From positions 1-8,437 of the forward strand of contig JBBQJF010000230.1 in the NCBI GenBank assembly GCA_038325665.1: a stretch of DNA of 8,437 nucleotides, in the 5' to 3' direction. Source of the stretch: CAUJGQ01 sp038325665. Its GTDB lineage: Bacteria > Chloroflexota > Dehalococcoidia > CAUJGQ01. This document shows, piece by piece, positions 7,034-8,437 of this stretch. The first letter of the stretch is position 1; every line of letters starts with the position of its first letter. Under the pieces are notes generated by a model. The model had not been told where the DNA came from and did not search any database. It worked only from the letters and a program-made list of their open reading frames with translations. A program made the position numbers and the translations under genes.

Positions 7034-8221
7034 CTACGCGATCGCTCCCTCGGCGCGGAGCCGCGTAATATCGCCGGCCGCGAACCCATGCTCGCGCAGG
7101 ATCTCGTCGGTGTGCTGTCCTAACAACGGGGCCGGGCGGATAGCGCCCCGTTCACCATCGAACTCGAACGCCGTGCCCACCTGCCACAGGCGTCCCTTGG
7201 TGGGATGATCGACCGGCGTCACCATCTGGTTCGCCAGCACATGGGGGTCATGCAGCAGGTCTTGCAAGCCGCTGTTGACCGGGGCGCAGGGGATCTCCGC
7301 TTCATGGAGGATATCCAGCAGCTTGTCGCGCGTCATGCTGCCGATCCAGGCCGAGAAGACCTCGTTCAGCGGCTGGGCGGCCTGCTGGCGGGCGAGCCGG
7401 TTCGCGTGGGCGGGGTCAGCGGCGAGGTGCTCGAAGCCTGCCAACTGACACAACCGCTGGAACTGCCGGTCGGTCCAGGCGCACACGACCGAGTACAGGC
7501 CGTCGGATGTTGAGAATACACCGGCGCCACCGGGTAGGCCGCGCGGCGTCGCGGCGGGCGGAGTCGTGTCGGCCTCGGCGACCATCATGCCCGTGCTCAT
7601 GACGTGGAGCGCACCTTGCAGAAGGGAGGTGGTGATGTACGTGCCGCGACCGGTGGCGTCCCGCGTCCGCAACGCGACCATCGTCGCGAAGGCGGCGATC
7701 AGCGGAGCCGTCGGGTCGCCGACCATCGCGCCGAGCATCGGCGGCATGTCCTCGGCTGGCCGGCGCATCGCGCCGCTGAACGCCTGGATAATCACGTCGT
7801 ACCCCGGCGTCCGCGCTAGCGGGCCGGCGGAGCCCCAGCCGCTGATCGAGACGTACACGATGCGCGGGTTGACCGCGCACAGGTCGGCGTAGCCTAGCCC
7901 AAGCTGATCAAGTGTCCCCGGAGTCATGTTCTCGACGAACACGTCGGCGTTCTTCACCAAGGTCGTGAGGACTTCGCGGCCCCCCGGCGTCTTGATATTG
8001 ATGACGATGCCGCGCTTGCTCCGGTTCGAGACGGAGTAAATGACCCCCTCCTGACCGAGGAAGGGCGTCGTGGAGTTGCGCCCATCGTCGCCATGGGGCG
8101 GTTCCACATGGATCACATCCGCCCCGATCTCGGCGTACAGCCGCCCCATCGTCGGCCCGGCGATCATCGAGGTGAGGTCAACCACCTTCAAGCCGGCGAG
8201 CGCGTCGCTTGTGGATCCCAT
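7034..8221 (-). CDS. Family III CoA-transferase (CaiB/BaiF)
   Basis: Transfers CoA between an acyl-CoA and a carboxylic acid, through an aspartyl-CoA intermediate, in the cytoplasm; 395 aa, normal for the family. The N-terminal signature LAGLKVVDLTSMIAGPTMGRLYAEIGADVIHVEPP spans 8-42, followed by NRSKRGIVINIKTPGG (66-81) and ADVFVENMTPGTLDQLGLGY (92-111). Asp169 in MVGDP aligns with the catalytic Asp169 of formyl-CoA transferase (ALGDS). The C-terminal motif APLLGQHTDEIL is present. The frame continues upstream to 8386, but homology begins just after ATG 8221, and a GGGAG lies 11 nt ahead, a rather long spacing. As the first gene of the visible set it could activate an imported or generated acid. 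Racemase members of the family also exist (AMACR type), but their GHD motif is not seen. Substrate unknown. Confidence 0.94.
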   Translation of the reverse strand: MGSTSDALAGLKVVDLTSMIAGPTMGRLYAEIGADVIHVEPPHGDDGRNSTTPFLGQEGVIYSVSNRSKRGIVINIKTPGGREVLTTLVKNADVFVENMTPGTLDQLGLGYADLCAVNPRIVYVSISGWGSAGPLARTPGYDVIIQAFSGAMRRPAEDMPPMLGAMVGDPTAPLIAAFATMVALRTRDATGRGTYITTSLLQGALHVMSTGMMVAEADTTPPAATPRGLPGGAGVFSTSDGLYSVVCAWTDRQFQRLCQLAGFEHLAADPAHANRLARQQAAQPLNEVFSAWIGSMTRDKLLDILHEAEIPCAPVNSGLQDLLHDPHVLANQMVTPVDHPTKGRLWQVGTAFEFDGERGAIRPAPLLGQHTDEILREHGFAAGDITRLRAEGAIA

Positions 8222-8249
8222 CAGTTCGCGATCTCCCGTCGAGCTGCAT

Positions 8250-8336
8250 CCGGCACGTCGCCTGCCGGTTGACTGCTGCAGCGCCGCGACGTTGAAGACG
8301 AGCCGGCGGGCCGGGTACGGGCGCCCGACGTGCCGG
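8250..8336. repeat. Long inverted repeat in the CoA-transferase leader
   Basis: Arms 8250-8260 (CCGGCACGTCG) and 8326-8336 (CGACGTGCCGG) are exact reverse complements 65 nt apart. Inside, CCTGCCGG (8261-8268) can pair with CCGGCGGG (8303-8310) with one G-T wobble. The element lies 28 nt before ATG 8221. It could be a REP-like dispersed element or a structured 5' leader. Confidence 0.5.
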
Positions 8337-8357
8337 CCACTGCCCCTTCGGGTAGAG

Positions 8358-8386
8358 ACAGTACAGCGTTTCCTGACGATGAACAA
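8358..8386 (-). promoter_or_regulatory. Candidate weak promoter for the operon
   Basis: The minus strand reads TTGTTC (8386-8381), a 17-nt spacer, then TACTGT (8363-8358). Each hexamer matches the sigma-70 consensus at three of six positions, so the call rests mainly on spacing and on the palindrome touching the -35. Chance is quite possible. Confidence 0.22.
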
Positions 8387-8399
8387 GCGAGCGCTCGCT
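8386..8399. promoter_or_regulatory. 14-bp perfect palindrome, possible repressor operator
   Basis: AGCGAGCGCTCGCT is its own reverse complement, with no spacer. Compact GC-centred dyads of this size are typical operators of TetR-family repressors. It touches the candidate -35 hexamer, where a bound repressor would block RNA polymerase. No regulator gene is present in the window, so the assignment is inferred from form and place. Confidence 0.4.
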
Positions 8400-8437
8400 C
8401 GGCTTTCGCATGCCGGTAACGGCTATCGGCGAGTGCC

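Larger units (their letters stand above)
8222..8437 (-). other. Non-coding leader upstream of the CoA-transferase
   Basis: No gene is supported here. An open frame continuous with the CoA-transferase covers part of it, but its residues (rich in Arg and Gly) do not match the family. The stretch holds an inverted repeat, a palindrome and a weak candidate promoter, listed separately. Whether another gene of the cluster lies beyond the right edge cannot be seen. Confidence 0.5.

Noticed and set aside
7027..7036. 10-bp palindrome GTAGCGCTAC overlapping the CoA-transferase stop
   Set aside because: It has no loop and no T-run, so it cannot act as an intrinsic terminator, and palindromes this short are common in GC-rich DNA.
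7616..7618. Gln202 in the CoA-transferase (TTSLLQG), at a position where many relatives have Asp, as a sign of a lost catalytic residue
   Set aside because: The catalytic Asp169 of formyl-CoA transferase is the one in its ALGDS segment, which aligns with Asp169 in MVGDP here. That residue is present, so the active site looks intact.
8222..8386. N-terminal extension of the CoA-transferase from 8386 (TTG)
   Set aside because: The family's N-terminal signature begins just after ATG 8221; the extension covers the inverted repeat and is rich in Arg and Gly without homology to the family.

Overview
This is a GC-rich bacterial window in which every supportable gene lies on the minus strand. Read in the direction of transcription (right to left), the order is: family III (CaiB/BaiF) CoA-transferase, luciferase-like flavin monooxygenase, alpha/beta hydrolase, beta-lactamase-fold serine hydrolase, Tat-exported lipoprotein solute-binding protein (family 5), DppB-type permease, and a DppC-type permease cut by the left edge. 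Gaps are 117 nt, an 11-nt overlap, 81 nt, 40 nt, 162 nt and 0 nt, so all or most of it could be one transcription unit.

The organism cannot be fixed from the sequence alone. High GC, a Tat-type lipoprotein binding protein, and the pairing of luciferase-like monooxygenases with CaiB-type transferases and dipeptide-family importers fit Chloroflexota (SAR202/Dehalococcoidia- or Thermomicrobia-like) or a comparable soil or marine heterotroph. That is inference. There is no phage, IS, CRISPR, tRNA or rRNA.

Region by region: 8222-8437 is a non-coding leader with a 14-bp perfect palindrome abutting a weak candidate promoter, and a long inverted repeat. 7034-8221 is the CoA-transferase. 6917-7033 is a spacer with a tiny ORF whose stop overlaps the next GTG start. 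4921-6916 holds the monooxygenase and the overlapping alpha/beta hydrolase. 4840-4920 is a spacer with a GC hairpin and four heptamer repeats. 3667-4839 is the serine hydrolase. 1-3626 is the importer, with a perfect 15-bp stem-loop between the binding protein and the permeases. The importer's ATPase genes are absent and are expected beyond the left edge.

A coherent reading is a substrate-scavenging cluster: an organic molecule is captured and imported, carboxylates are converted to CoA thioesters, a flavin enzyme oxygenates the molecule, and two hydrolases cleave ester, lactone or amide bonds. Each enzyme family is well supported by motifs. The substrate and the joint pathway are not known from the sequence.
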